Assembly (NCBI GenBank): GCA_000818945.1
Contig: KN805380.1
Span: 661,332 to 725,331, forward strand
Direction: 5' to 3'
Length of the DNA stretch: 64,000 bases
Source of the DNA: Schizochytrium sp. CCTCC M209059
Lineage: Eukaryota > Sar > Bigyra > Thraustochytrida > Thraustochytriidae
A program made the translations under genes and the position numbers. Positions 18,949 to 29,700 of this stretch are shown piece after piece (the first letter of the stretch is position 1; each line of letters starts with the position of its first letter). Below the pieces are notes generated by a model. The model had not been told where the DNA came from. It searched no databases and worked only from the letters and a program-made list of their open reading frames with translations.

Positions 18949-20220
18949 TTAGTCCTTCTTCTTGGGGCGAATCTTGAGCGGGTGGATGCCGAGCGCCTTG
19001 GCGAGATTTTTCACAGCAGAGAGAAAGTAAGCATGATGGAAGACAAAGCTCAGAAGAGCAAGTGCCCACCACCACGGTCCCTCAATGAGCTCCACAGGCT
19101 CGAAAAAGCGCGCGCCGATTAAAAAGAGAATGAGGGGCCAGAAACCCGGCGGAAGATAGGGAAGAGGGCGGCGCGCTACGCGCATGAGCAGAACGCGGTC
19201 CATGAGATCGGCAAAACCAAAGCTTGCAACGAAAATCAGTGCGCGCATCGCCGAGGCAGAGCGCGCAGAGTCGGAGATCTGTAGAGCAGAGTAGACGCAC
19301 GAGGCCGCGAGAACAACGTAGGAGTGAATCAGAAGCAGGTGAAACATGAGAGCCTTGATGCCAGAGCCAGTGACACCGTCCTTGACGTGCTGTGGGCGGT
19401 CTTCTTGCTTGAGCAGAATATAGGGACGGAGCGAGGCGAAGATGTATTGCGGGTAGTTGAAAAGGCAGCCAAAAAGTCCGCCAAGGAGAACAATGTTGCG
19501 CATGCTAAGGCGGCCATCGGAAAGATCAATAGCCTGTGATTTAGGCACCATTCCAGCGCAGTCGATGTAGATGACCCGGGCAAAGTCGGGAACCGGAACA
19601 GTAATGGATGTGAGCGCCTCGGGGCCAAAGATACCTGCAGCAATGAGAGTAAGAATCATGGCCGTTTGAACCTCCATAACATCGAGATCGAAAAACTTTT
19701 GGCGGCCAGAATGCACAAGGGTCATGTTGCTCATGAAAAAGTTTGTTTGTGCGACTAGAATGAAGACCCAGATCCACACCGAGTCAATGCCGAAGGCGAA
19801 AACGTCGGCGGTGATAATGCAAAGAAGCGCCGTCACGACTGCGTCTGCGCCGTGGTCCATGAGCTCTCCGAGCGCTGAGCCGGACCCCGTACGTCTCGCC
19901 TGTTTGCCATCCGAACCGTCGAGAGTCTGGTACATGAAGTAGAGTACGCCGCAGAAGGCGTATTTCCAATTCTCAAGGTTGCCGTCAAGGTTCGGGGACC
20001 CCGAGATGGTGATAATGTACGCAATCCAGACGCAGGCATAGCCGCTGAGCGTAATCACGTTGGGCGCCAGCCAAGTTGGGTACAGAAAAACGACCTTATT
20101 CCAGAACGCCTCAAGGTACAGGCGCTCGAAGAGAGAGAGCGTCGGGCTCGAGTACTTGTAGGCGTGGACAGCCGTTTCGAAGTCTTTCCACTCCTCCTCG
20201 CTCCGGACTGCGCTCAGCAT
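18949..20220 (-). CDS. Choline/ethanolamine phosphotransferase (CDP-alcohol phosphotransferase)
   Basis: Integral ER enzyme of the Kennedy pathway that moves phosphocholine or phosphoethanolamine from the CDP-linked donor to diacylglycerol. The 423-aa protein has the family signature DG-x2-AR-x8-G-x3-D-x3-D in full: D104-G105, A108-R109, G118, D122, D126. Upstream 'PTWLAPNVITLSG' precedes the first membrane helix, as in human CEPT1. About eight to ten hydrophobic segments follow. The last four residues, KKKD, fit a KKXX ER-retrieval signal. The frame is open another 120 codons upstream, but those encode a repetitive 'SKQASKQASKQAS' leader with no family match, so I start at the ATG at 20220, directly after that repeat. 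Choline versus ethanolamine preference cannot be read here. Confidence 0.93.
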   Translation of the reverse strand: MLSAVRSEEEWKDFETAVHAYKYSSPTLSLFERLYLEAFWNKVVFLYPTWLAPNVITLSGYACVWIAYIITISGSPNLDGNLENWKYAFCGVLYFMYQTLDGSDGKQARRTGSGSALGELMDHGADAVVTALLCIITADVFAFGIDSVWIWVFILVAQTNFFMSNMTLVHSGRQKFFDLDVMEVQTAMILTLIAAGIFGPEALTSITVPVPDFARVIYIDCAGMVPKSQAIDLSDGRLSMRNIVLLGGLFGCLFNYPQYIFASLRPYILLKQEDRPQHVKDGVTGSGIKALMFHLLLIHSYVVLAASCVYSALQISDSARSASAMRALIFVASFGFADLMDRVLLMRVARRPLPYLPPGFWPLILFLIGARFFEPVELIEGPWWWALALLSFVFHHAYFLSAVKNLAKALGIHPLKIRPKKKD

Positions 20221-21336
20221 CGTGCTTGCCTGCTTGCTCGCCTGCTTGCTCGCTTGCTTACTTGCCAAGACTTTGATAGTGGTAATGGATGAACTTGATT
20301 TGGAATCTCTTTTGGCGGAAAAGGAGTGGGGTGAAGGGGCGAAGCGCAGATAGGAACGTGTGACGGGAGCGGAGCGGGTGGTGAGTCCGAAGTAGAAGGG
20401 GAGGTGGGGGTTGCAGGCGTAGACGCTCGTTCTCCTGATCGCTCTCGTCGGCACCCTGTGGTCGTGGCCGGCCGCTTTGGAAAAAACAAAGCAAAACAAA
20501 ACAAAACGAAAAACATCAAAATACTGACACAGTGAGTCGGCAAGACGGCAAAAAATAAATAAAAAAGAAGGAAGATCCACTCACTCACTCACTCACTCAC
20601 TCATATCAAGCGTGGCGTGTCGTCACGGTGGCTGTTAGGGAAGGAAGTAGGGTTGCATCAGATGAAATGGCGTTGAAGAGGCTGGCGACCTGGAGGATGC
20701 AGCGGCGAGCCGCAGCAGCAGCAGCAGCAGCAGCAGTACCAAGCAGTGGTTGGAGTGTGCGCGAAGGAATCAAGAGAAAAATGTATAAATTTGCGATGTC
20801 GATTTGATTTTGCGGCGCGCAATTCGGGCACCACATAGTATTGGGCGGGGTAAGTTGTGAGGGTGCGGGATCGTACGTAAGTGATGGGCACAGCAGCCGC
20901 AACGTATGCTTAGCTTGTGGGTCATGGCCGGCTTGGAGCTTGAAGAGGAAAAAGACGGAAAAAGATGAAAGAACGAACTCCAGCTGGGAGCTTTGACTGA
21001 CGTGCTGGCTAGCTGGCTCTGCCTCAATGGAAAGAAAGGAATGGAAAAAGGATGCCACTCATGCAAGCAAACAGGCAAGCATGGAAAGGCTGACTTGCAG
21101 AGTATAAGGTAGGTGGAAGAAAGGGTTGCATCCGTCCATGAATTCATCATCATTCGCAGGTCTACAGCAAGGGAAAAAGCGCCGAAACGTCTTGGCACTA
21201 CACGCTGCGCGTGAAAGACACGCTGCAGAGCAAAGAGCGCGCTGATTTCACGCCGCGAACGAGAGAGAAGGTGATATGTTGGAAAAGAGTGGCGCAGTTT
21301 GAAGAAGTACAGGAGCAAGCGTCGTGTTCTCAATGT
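20221..21336. promoter_or_regulatory. Leader and promoter region of the phosphotransferase gene
   Basis: A gap of about 1.1 kb. Immediately before the phosphotransferase ATG (sense minus) is an AAGC-type tetranucleotide array (20224-20268). Further out are an ACTC array (20579-20603, GAGT in sense) and an AGC triplet run (20714-20738). The right end must include the 3' UTR of the PP1 gene. Frames seen here are low complexity and I reject them as genes. Confidence 0.5.
20224..20268 (-). repeat. AAGC/GAGC tetranucleotide array in 5' leader
   Basis: Read in the sense of the phosphotransferase gene, this is an imperfect run of AAGC, GAGC and AGGC units ending four bases before its ATG. A near-identical array precedes the DHCR24 ATG. 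Confidence 0.9.
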
Positions 21337-22482
21337 TCATTTGCGCTTGACCACGCTCTTGGAACTCGCGGGCTTGAGGACCGAGAAGGAGCACATGAGG
21401 TCCTGCGAGACACTCATCATGCCACCGGCATTCTCGAACTCGCCACAATAGTTTGGAGCAGAGAAGATGGTGACAAGCTTGCGGTCGGCCTGAAACTCGT
21501 AGCCGTCCTCAACAACTTGATGCGCTCGGCAAATGAGGTCCAGGTCATGCTTGGTGAGAAAATCGCAAATGACATCCGCACCGAAAGTGTACGATACTCC
21601 ACGATCAGAGTGCGCCCAGCCGACGAGGTCTCGGTCCGGATCAGCCCAAAGAAGGTCGCACAGGAGACCTTCGTCTGGGACATTGCAGGGCCGCGCAATT
21701 AGGTTGATTTGATGCAGGTCGATAAGCTCGTTTGACAGGCCGCCGTGCATGCAGAGAATCTTGTCCTCCACGAGACTTGCGACAGGGAGACAATTGAAGA
21801 CGTCGCCAAAGGTACGCCATAGCTTGATTGAGTAGCGCCGCTTACACTCGTCATAGAACCCGTAGATGCTGTGAATGTGTTTCGATTTTCAAGAGCGTGA
21901 TGTTGGTTGGTCGGTTGGTTTGTTAGTGGTCTGCGCGATGCTCACACGCGTTTGCGATTCAATTTTGAGAGTTGTTGATGGCCTTTCTTCCCTTCGAAAC
22001 AGAAAATTGTAAAGGAAGGATGGCGTCTGTGTGTCCATATTTACAAAGAGGGGCGACGACAAATGTGCGCGGGGTGTGACTTACCGGTTGATAGAACTGC
22101 TCTCGTGGTTTCCCCGCAAGAGGAAAAAATTTTCTGGGTACTTGATCTTATAGCAGAGCAACAGGCAGATTGTTTCGATGCTCTGCGAGGCGCGATCCAC
22201 ATAATCTCCGAGAAAGAGATAATTGGCCATGGGGGGGAAACCTCCCATTTCGAAGAGTCGCAGCAGATCATAGTACTGACCATGGATATCTCCGCAGATG
22301 TTAATGGGCCCTCGGATCTCCAACAGCATTCGCTGATTCAGTAGAACCTCGCGAGCCTTGGCGAGGATCGCCACGATGTCATCCTGCGCGAGGTCGACCT
22401 GGGTGCCGGGTTTGGCCTTGCGCACGGAGAGCAGCTTGGAGATGATCGCGTCCACCTCCAGAACCCTGGTGGCGCCCGCCAT
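21337..22482 (-). CDS. Serine/threonine protein phosphatase PP1 catalytic subunit, two exons
   Basis: Metallophosphatase of the PPP family. Exon 1 is 22085-22482 and exon 2 is 21337-21868; joined, they encode 309 aa, the normal PP1 core length. Exon 1 carries the metal and phosphate motifs GDIHGQ, GDYVDRA and RGNHE and ends at 'SSINR'. Exon 2 opens with 'IYGFYDECKRRYSIKLWRTF', then 'DRGVSYTFGADV', 'RAHQVVEDGYEF' and 'FSAPNYCGEF'. The join is exact: the Arg codon is split CG/C across the intron. One oddity is that the third residue of the second signature, normally the Gly of GDYVDRG, is Ala. The tail after 'LKPA' is short and basic (SSKSVVKRK). PP1 acts with many regulatory subunits, none of which can be seen here. 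Confidence 0.95.
21869..22084 (-). other. Spliceosomal intron (216 bp) in the PP1 gene
   Basis: In sense orientation the donor is CCG/GTAAGT and the acceptor ATTCACAG/CATC. Removal joins 'SSIN-R' to 'IYGFYDEC', matching PP1 without gap or insertion. The unspliced frame would stop, so the intron is required. It is the only certain intron in the window. Confidence 0.95.
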
Positions 22483-24675
22483 GGTGCTCGTGGCTTGCTA
22501 CGGTGTGGCGTGGCGTGGCGTGGCTCTGGCGTAGGGACCTGCGCCGGCTCGCTGGATTTCGCCGCGGAGTGGGCGAACGGGCCCGCTGCGCTTTTATGCC
22601 GGACGGGCACGCACGAGCGGGGAAGAAGGGGGCGGGGGCGGGGCGGCCGCCTTGCACGCGAGACGCGGCGTTGACCGGACGGACGGATGCCTCTCCGCGT
22701 GCTTGCCTCGGCCGAGGACGGATGGAAGGCTTGCTGGCTGGCTGGATGGCTGACCGGGCGAATGGATGAAGAACGACCGCGCGGCCTGCCCGGCCTCGCT
22801 CGCTCGCTCGCTCGCCGGCTGGACGCGCGCGGAGCGGGCGCTCGCCCTTTCTTCCTCCCGCGCTCCTTCCTTCCTTCCTTCCGCTCGCGCGCTCGCTCGC
22901 GCGCTCGCGCGCTCTCTCGGCGCCTGCCGGAGCGGCGGTACGCGGGCGCGGCGCGGCGCGGCGCGGTGCTTGGCGCCTGCCTGCCTGCCTGCCTTCTTTT
23001 CTTTGCAAGTCTGCCTCTCCCTCTCTCCCTCTCTCTCGCCTCGTCGGGCTCGCCGCCTCCGCCGCCTTCCCTGCCTTCGCGGCCGCCGTGCTCTGCTGCC
23101 GCGCGCGGCGCCGGAGCGAGGGGGCGAGCGAGGGAGCGAGCGAGCGAGGGAGGGAGCGAGGGAGGGAGCGAGGGAGGGAGGGGAGGAGGACGCGGCGCGA
23201 GGCGGCGGCGTGGAGAGCGCAGCCTCGAGGCGCTGCCGCTTGCCTGCCTGCCTGCTTGCTTGCCTGCTAGGTCTCTCGCGCTCTCTTGGCCGCCTGCTCT
23301 GCTCTGCTCTGCTTTGCTCTGCTGGCCTGGGGGCGTGCGTGCCGCGGAGGCGGGGAGGAGAGGCGCGGAGAGAGAGGGCGGGAGTCCGGCGCGGGCGCGA
23401 GGCGAGCGCGAAGAGGCGGCGAGGCGGCGAGGGACTGACTGCGACGAGCCGAGCGAGACAAGGGGCGCTGGGCGCGGCGCTACCCCCCAGCTAGGCCGCG
23501 GCCACCGTTCCTCTTCGTTCCTCAACAAAGTATAATATATTGAGAAGAACAGAAAGGAACCGGTAAAGAATGATCTGCGCAGGAAGACCTATGCGCGTAA
23601 GGAGGGAGGCCTGACAGGGACCGGGCGCAGCTAGGGGGTCCTTGATGTATCCGTTGAGAATGCTGTGCACTCGGACTGTGTGCTGCGTCAGCAAGACGCA
23701 AACGTAGACAGGCAGGCAGGGTGCGACGCGGCACGGGCTTATCGGAGACGGACTGGCTGGCTATCCATTCGGTCTTGCGGCGATCGCTGTGTATTCATGC
23801 TCTTGCTTTCTTTTCTTGTTTTCTTGTTTGTTTATTTGTTTGGTTGGTTGGTTGATCAACAAACACTGTGGGAATGGCCTTACGCTCCTTGCGCTTCTTG
23901 CGCTCTTGAACACGAAACGAAGCCAAAGTCGCAGCTAAAGCTGCTTCAGCGTAGCTTTCCTTCCAAAGCATAACAATCGATGCTCCGAGCCGGGAAATGC
24001 ACGGCCAGTGCATGCATGTATGCAAATTTCAGAGGCGAAATTTTGACCATTGAAGCAGCCTTGCCTGCTTGCTCTGACATAAACGAATAACTGTAGCATC
24101 CTCCTTCGGTAAATCAAACGGCCAGAAATGGTTTCGCCCTCCTGGTGTTTGGCCTTCCTCAGGGGTCGGTCCACAGCAGCACGCAGTTGTTATCGATCGC
24201 ACCAGCCTCGAGCGCTAAATATCAGTCAGACTTCCAGCCCTTTTCGCTGCCTTTTCTTTTTTTCTTTTTTTCCCCCCAAGAAAAACAGACACGAATCGCA
24301 AAAGTCAGCAATTCATCTAACCTAGGGCCTCGACCTAGGCCTAGACTTGTGGCGGCGGTCAAGCCTCACCCATCTCACCATGGCTATTCGTGCGGGCGGC
24401 GGACACTCTCCTTGAATACTTTGGTGCCGCCGCACTTCAAAATTTGTTTGGGCGAACCAAGATCTACGAGTTTTTGATCACCTCGACCTCGAATCCCGAT
24501 CAGATCTCTCCCGGCTTTGCCACGGCTGTAGCTCAGCTCAGTCTGCCGCCGCCGCTGCCGCCGCTGCTGCTGCAGCAGCAGTTACAGCCGGAGCAGCTTT
24601 TGCCACGGCAGCTTTTGCCACTGTAGCCGACGGCGTTGCCCTGTGCCTTGTTCAAGTTCACAACGAAGCGCGACC
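22483..24675. promoter_or_regulatory. 2.2-kb divergent gap with GC-rich low-complexity DNA
   Basis: The shared upstream region of PP1 (-) and the KDEL-protein gene (+). Bases 22500-23500 are extremely GC-rich and made of CGCT/GAGC, CCTG and GAGG repeats, which creates long frames on both strands without family content. An AAGC/AGGC array in PP1 sense lies at 23238-23270. A polypyrimidine run is at 24237-24280. CCTAGGGCCTCGACCTAGG and CCTAG at 24321-24344 sit 330 bases before the KDEL-protein ATG and belong to the recurring gap motif. CTGCCGCCG triplets are at 24541-24580. I see no gene. Confidence 0.5.
23108..23193 (+). repeat. GAGC/GAGG purine-rich array
   Basis: A nearly pure purine tract of GAGCGAGGGAGG units with many runs of three G. 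It has the composition expected of G-quadruplex or triplex-forming DNA and lies in the PP1 upstream region. Confidence 0.8.
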
Positions 24676-26547
24676 ATGCCACGGACACGTAGGGCCGCGG
24701 CCATGGCGCTGCTGGCGCTACAGCTCGCCGCGCTGCTTGCTCCGCAGCTCACGAGGGTGGCGGCAGCGGCGACGGCGGCGACTGCGCGCCCTGGAGATGT
24801 CTTCAAAGACCGCGCCTTGTGCGAGCTGCTCGAGTGGCCGTGCATCGATAACGGCGAACTTCCGGACCTTGCCGCCTTCGTCCACGAAGAGCTCGTGGCG
24901 AGCGAGTGCATGAAATCCTGCCTTCCCCCGGAGCTAGAGCACCTTCATCGGCAGTACGCCGCTCAGCATCAAGCTGAAGGCGATAAAAATGACGACGAAC
25001 ACGAACACGAAGAGACGGTGCGAGCTGCAGCAGACGACGACGAGTCTTCTGCCCCTTACAACAGCGAAGAACCTTCTGATGAGCGAGAACCTGTCGACGC
25101 CATGGCAATGGACGCCCTTTGGCACTGCGAGGTCGAGTGCAAGGCACTTGAGGAAATTCCCCGTGCACAAGTGCCTCGCCTTTTTGAAAAGAACAAGCAC
25201 GGACGCTACCTCGTTCTCTGGGAATCTCGTGTCTTTGCGCACCCGGACCACTCGCGTCAAGCGCGGAGCGAGCTCGCAAAGCTTGCTTCGGACCTGCGCA
25301 AACAAAAGCACAGTCAGCTGAGTCCCATCATCTACCGCTATGCTGGCTGGCACCCAAATGATGCAGACGTCATGGCATGGTGGCGTGATCAACATGCCTC
25401 CGCGTCCCAGCAAAGACCTTGGCAAAGCGTGCCAGAATCATTTGGTGGATGGGGCAGAGCTACCATGAGCCTTATTGAAGACGGGGAAATTGTCTGGGAC
25501 GTCTTCGATGTCGTCCACAGCTCGAAACACTGGCGCTTCCTACATGAGTTCGACTTCGGGAATGAAGATATTTTGCGCGAGCTCGATCCTTTCGGCGTCG
25601 CGGGTGATCTCGCCGGGGCCCTTCATTACATTCTCGAGCGATTCGATCATCCCCAATCTCGTGAGCGTCTTCCACTTCAGGCATGCCTTCAGGTTGCGCG
25701 CATTGTCCTTGGGCCGCGCTTCAAGCAAGACCTCGTTCACGGCAAGGATGAGCATCACATGGAAGCGCTAGCAGAGTTTTGCGAAGATATTCACGAAGAC
25801 GACGAACAGGAGCTTACCGCGCATCGCGGAGACATTGATTACGAACGTTTTGCTCTCATGGTGAAGCAAATGGGTGTCGTCGACTCCGAGGGCACGCTTT
25901 GGAAGCATGCGCTTACCACATGGCGTTCAGTGATGAGCTTTCAACAAAATGAAGCTCGTCGGTTCGCGAAACAATCTCAGCAGCCAAACGATAATGATGG
26001 CACGTCCGGAACTGCTTCCAGTCGGAACGCAGAAATTGCCCTCATGGCCTCTATCGTGCCAGTGTACGAAGGAGGTATTGAGGGCGATCTTGGCGTCGGC
26101 GATCGCCAAGAGGCCTTAATGGTTTCCCTTTGCTACAAGAATGCAAGCATCCCAGAGGGCATCACCGAGGATCGATATGCGACACATGGCAAGCACGCCC
26201 AATCTTCCGTCAATACGGATGTCTTTCTTGCAGTTGTGCCCTGCGAGGATCTGTCCACGCGGCAGGTTCTCCGCTGTATCAAGGCCATTCTAGCGGATGC
26301 ACGCGCGGGTAGTCTCGATCTTGAGATCAGTCGCCAGGGGGGACGCTTCAGTGTTGCCAACCTTATTTTTGGCGTTGGTTTCGTTGGCAAGCCCGAGTAC
26401 GCTGCGCTACAGCAGTATTGGAGTGCAGACTCGGCTATTCCGGGTCAGGGCGAGTTTCCCGCTGATCACGTCACAGAAAAGTACGCCAACGAGCACCAAA
26501 GGAGAAATAAGAAACCCAGTAAAATGGTGTTCAAGGACGAGCTCTAG
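24676..26547 (+). CDS. ER-lumenal protein of unknown function with C-terminal KDEL
   Basis: A 623-aa protein not assigned to a family. It starts at the ATG at 24676 (CGACCATGCC); the upstream continuation has no ATG. Residues 1-35 form a signal peptide: a basic start (MPRTRRAAAM) then a Leu/Ala-rich core. The last four residues are KDEL, so it should be retained in the ER lumen by KDEL receptors. After an acidic linker (residues 95-140, Asp/Glu/His) come folded regions with many Trp residues ('YRYAGWHPNDADVMAWWRDQ', 'FGGWGRATMSLIEDGEIVWDV'). Cysteines in the first 150 residues are arranged so that disulphides are likely ('CELLEWPC', 'CMKSC', 'CEVEC'). A resident ER role in folding or modification is inference. 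A second ATG at 24703 would also give a signal peptide. Confidence 0.82.
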   Translation: MPRTRRAAAMALLALQLAALLAPQLTRVAAAATAATARPGDVFKDRALCELLEWPCIDNGELPDLAAFVHEELVASECMKSCLPPELEHLHRQYAAQHQAEGDKNDDEHEHEETVRAAADDDESSAPYNSEEPSDEREPVDAMAMDALWHCEVECKALEEIPRAQVPRLFEKNKHGRYLVLWESRVFAHPDHSRQARSELAKLASDLRKQKHSQLSPIIYRYAGWHPNDADVMAWWRDQHASASQQRPWQSVPESFGGWGRATMSLIEDGEIVWDVFDVVHSSKHWRFLHEFDFGNEDILRELDPFGVAGDLAGALHYILERFDHPQSRERLPLQACLQVARIVLGPRFKQDLVHGKDEHHMEALAEFCEDIHEDDEQELTAHRGDIDYERFALMVKQMGVVDSEGTLWKHALTTWRSVMSFQQNEARRFAKQSQQPNDNDGTSGTASSRNAEIALMASIVPVYEGGIEGDLGVGDRQEALMVSLCYKNASIPEGITEDRYATHGKHAQSSVNTDVFLAVVPCEDLSTRQVLRCIKAILADARAGSLDLEISRQGGRFSVANLIFGVGFVGKPEYAALQQYWSADSAIPGQGEFPADHVTEKYANEHQRRNKKPSKMVFKDEL

Positions 26548-26579
26548 CATGAGTCTTTTGCCAGCATTCAAGTTTGGGC

Positions 26580-26620
26580 TGCTCTTTTCTTTTCTTTTCT
26601 TTTCTTTTCTTTTCTTTTTT
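26580..26620 (+). repeat. TTTTC pentanucleotide repeat in 3' UTR
   Basis: A pyrimidine run of about seven TTTTC units starting about 35 bases after the stop of the KDEL-protein gene. Confidence 0.9.
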
Positions 26621-26771
26621 ATTTCTTCCTCTTTGACGATGAGAGCTCTCGCACGCCCAGTAGCTTTGATTGGTTTTGCTTTGTAGGATTCACCACCAAC
26701 TCCTTTGTCATTCTTAGAAATGAAATTGTAAATTTGAAAGGAAAGAGCTTTGAAAAGTTATCTCTATTTTT

Positions 26772-29700
26772 TTATGGCGTACTGCTCGACTCATGTGCGT
26801 CCAGACACCGAGCCTGCTTGAGGTATTTTGCCTCTACAGCTGCAAGCCACTCATCGTCGTCATCCTCATCCTCTTCATCTTCGTAAGCGGCATGTAGAAC
26901 GCCATTCGCTCCTCTGTTCGATTGATGACTACTCTCGGAATGTCCCGTGTCCAGGCGGCGCCGCCGCGAACCACCGGAAAAGGTCACTTCACGAATTTGA
27001 GGAATACCGAACTCTGTATCCATTTCGGCGTAGATATTTGAGATGGATGCTTGGTCCATTGGCCCACCCTGGTATGGACGTGCCTGACTCTGTGTTGCGC
27101 TAACTTGAGAATCCTCAGCGTCAGGATCTTCTCGTATGATGCTCGGCGGTTCAGATGCGCTATCGGTGCTATTCGACGGAATGCGCAACATGGTAGACCC
27201 AATACCCGAAGAGGATGCCACAGAAGGCGGCTCTTGGACGCTTAATACGCCTTCTTCCTTGCTTGCAGCCTCGCGTCGTGCGCTCATACTTGCCGACGCT
27301 GCAGCCGTCGCGGCAGGCCCCAGCCTCGTATCTCGCGATTCGCCACCACTTCGATGCTTTTCTTCGCTCATCGAATCTGGTGCTTTTTCCTTTTTAGCTT
27401 CACTTGATGACATTGCCTGATTCGTGTCTTTCGGACCGCTTGTGTTTCCGACATCTTTCTCCTTGGCGATACTCTCGCTCTTCTCCCCCTCCTCTTCCAC
27501 TTCGTCCTTCTCATCCTCGCCATCCTCCTCATCATCCTCATCGTCCTCATCGTATTGTTGCAAACCTGCAAGATACACCGCCGTGGCACGTTCGCCCAAA
27601 TCCTGATTTGATTTTTCCATAGCTGGAGCCGAGACACGCGCAGTGTTTTCTTCTTTCGAAATGGCAGTTTCTGATTTCCGATCAGGATCCGATTTCTCCG
27701 TTTCCGCAGCAAGCGAGATCGTCTGCGCGCGAGATAATGAATTGATGCGTATTTGTTCCTCCATGAGCTTTTGCAAGCCAAGAATCTGTTGCTGCATCAA
27801 TGAAATCTGCTGTTGTTGCGCGGTCAGCATGCTTTGATATTGGCGACTGCGAGTCTTAGATCGTCTTGTTCGCGAAGAGCTCATGGACTGATTCGATGGC
27901 CCAAGAGCAGACGTATCAAACGAGCTCGTCATGTACGAAGGCCCCTCTCCGCGGTGCGTGCGGGGATTTTTGCGCGCGCGAAACGACCCGCCGCGCCCAG
28001 CATGCGTCTCACTTGCACGACTTGTTTGCAAAGGCGAAAAAGACGGCGCCATACTTTCGTTGAGACGTGTCAAGTTAGCCCCGTATATGGTCGATAACAT
28101 GGTGTGCTGAGCAGGCGGTTCGTGTCCCGGAAAACCAAAGGTATCGTCGTGCTCATGTCCGTCGCGCCCCCTCCGATCTCTTTCAATTCCAAGCAATTCG
28201 TCCATCTCATTGATGGTCTCGTTACCTCGAAAGCCAAATTCTTCCTCGTCATCAAAGAGGCCTCCAAAGGCACCTGGACCAGCAGCATCAGCAACCGCGC
28301 CTTTCTTCCCAGTGTCACCAGCGTCCGGCCGGAAATACATGGAGGAAACATGTCCAAACTGAGTTGACTCTTCTGCTCGCTGTTGCTGTGGCTGTTGGCG
28401 TTGTCGAAGATCTCGAGTCGCCACGCCTGGGGGCGCATAGGAAGGTGGTGGCGGCGGCGGCGTCGAGTGCGGTGGCGAAGGTGGACGTGACGACGCATCG
28501 CTTTCCCGGGAGTGATGCCGTTGACGATGATGACGATGGTGGTGGCGCTGGCGATGCTGATGGGAAGGGGAGGATTGGCGCCCATTGGAGCTCGACTCAT
28601 GGAAGTCGCGCGTTTCCTGAGCAGCTTGCTCCTCGTCGTTGCGCCATCGTCCCGCAATGTCGTCAAAGGCATCCTGAAAGCATCGTCTTCGGGAGAGAGC
28701 ATCGACATGATAGAATTGCGCATCGACAGCATCTCCGCGCTGACCAGACTGTGGACTCCCCATCATACTCACATCTACCTCAAAGGCTGTTTCAAGTTGC
28801 AAAAAGGGCCGTGGCTCGACTCCCACCTTGGTCAAAGCCTCCTTGTCTTGAAACATAGAATAAGAGCACTCCAAAAACTGAGGTAAAGGCGAACCGGGTG
28901 GGTAGAGAACGACGAGAAAAGTGGAGGGAGCTTCAGGCGGCGATACCTTCTCTTTGATACGGTCATTGTGGATGTAACGCAAACAGACAGACCAGAGAAA
29001 CGGCCCATTTAACATTGTCTGCCAATCTGCCGTCTGATGGCGACCAAGATCAGACGCTGCAGCACTACGGAGCCAAATCCCCACCAGTGGTAACTCGTAC
29101 GCCATAGGATCGTCTTCAAGAAGAAAGACAGCTTTTCGCGTCTGATTTAAAGTGACAAAGCCGCAAGCGGTCGGGTCCGATGGGTTGACCTGAGCACCCG
29201 TTTTTGCACCGGCGCTTGCCCATTGATCAAGCTGTCGCGCCAAAGGTGTTCCAAGAATAGAAAGCGGGGTGATTGGCGTGAACTCGAGCGAGATCGAGGG
29301 AAGGATCATTTCCACGCGCATTGCGAGTCGATTTCCCGGAAGTGCTTTGCAGACAGCATAGCCATCGAGATATTGGACCGGATCCGCAGGACCCTTCGTT
29401 CTAAATTTCTCGACGGCTTTGCGGATAATCCCTGTATATTCGTCTGTGGTGAAGCTTGCACCTTCGCCGAGGGAGCGGTCTGTGTTTGCTTCAAATGCAT
29501 GTTGAAAGCCGCCACTCGATACCTGCTTGTGCGCCTCGGCCATTTCTTCGTCAAGCGCGCGCTTATACGCGCAAAAGATGCGCATCTCATCCGCTTTTCG
29601 CGCGCGTGGTGTGGCGTAAAAGCTTTGGATTGTGGCTTCCCAGGCACCACCAACCCAATCTCCGACTGGGCCATAGTCAAGAGTCCGTCCCGCATAGCCG

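Noticed and set aside
18949..20580. N-terminal 120-residue extension of the phosphotransferase, including SKQASKQASKQAS
   Set aside because: The extension is a translation of the tetranucleotide leader repeat; family similarity starts after the ATG at 20220.
22338..23535. Long Arg/Ala/Pro/Ser-rich frames on both strands upstream of PP1
   Set aside because: They come from GC-rich tetranucleotide repeats that rarely contain stops, occur on both strands at once, and have no family-like texture.
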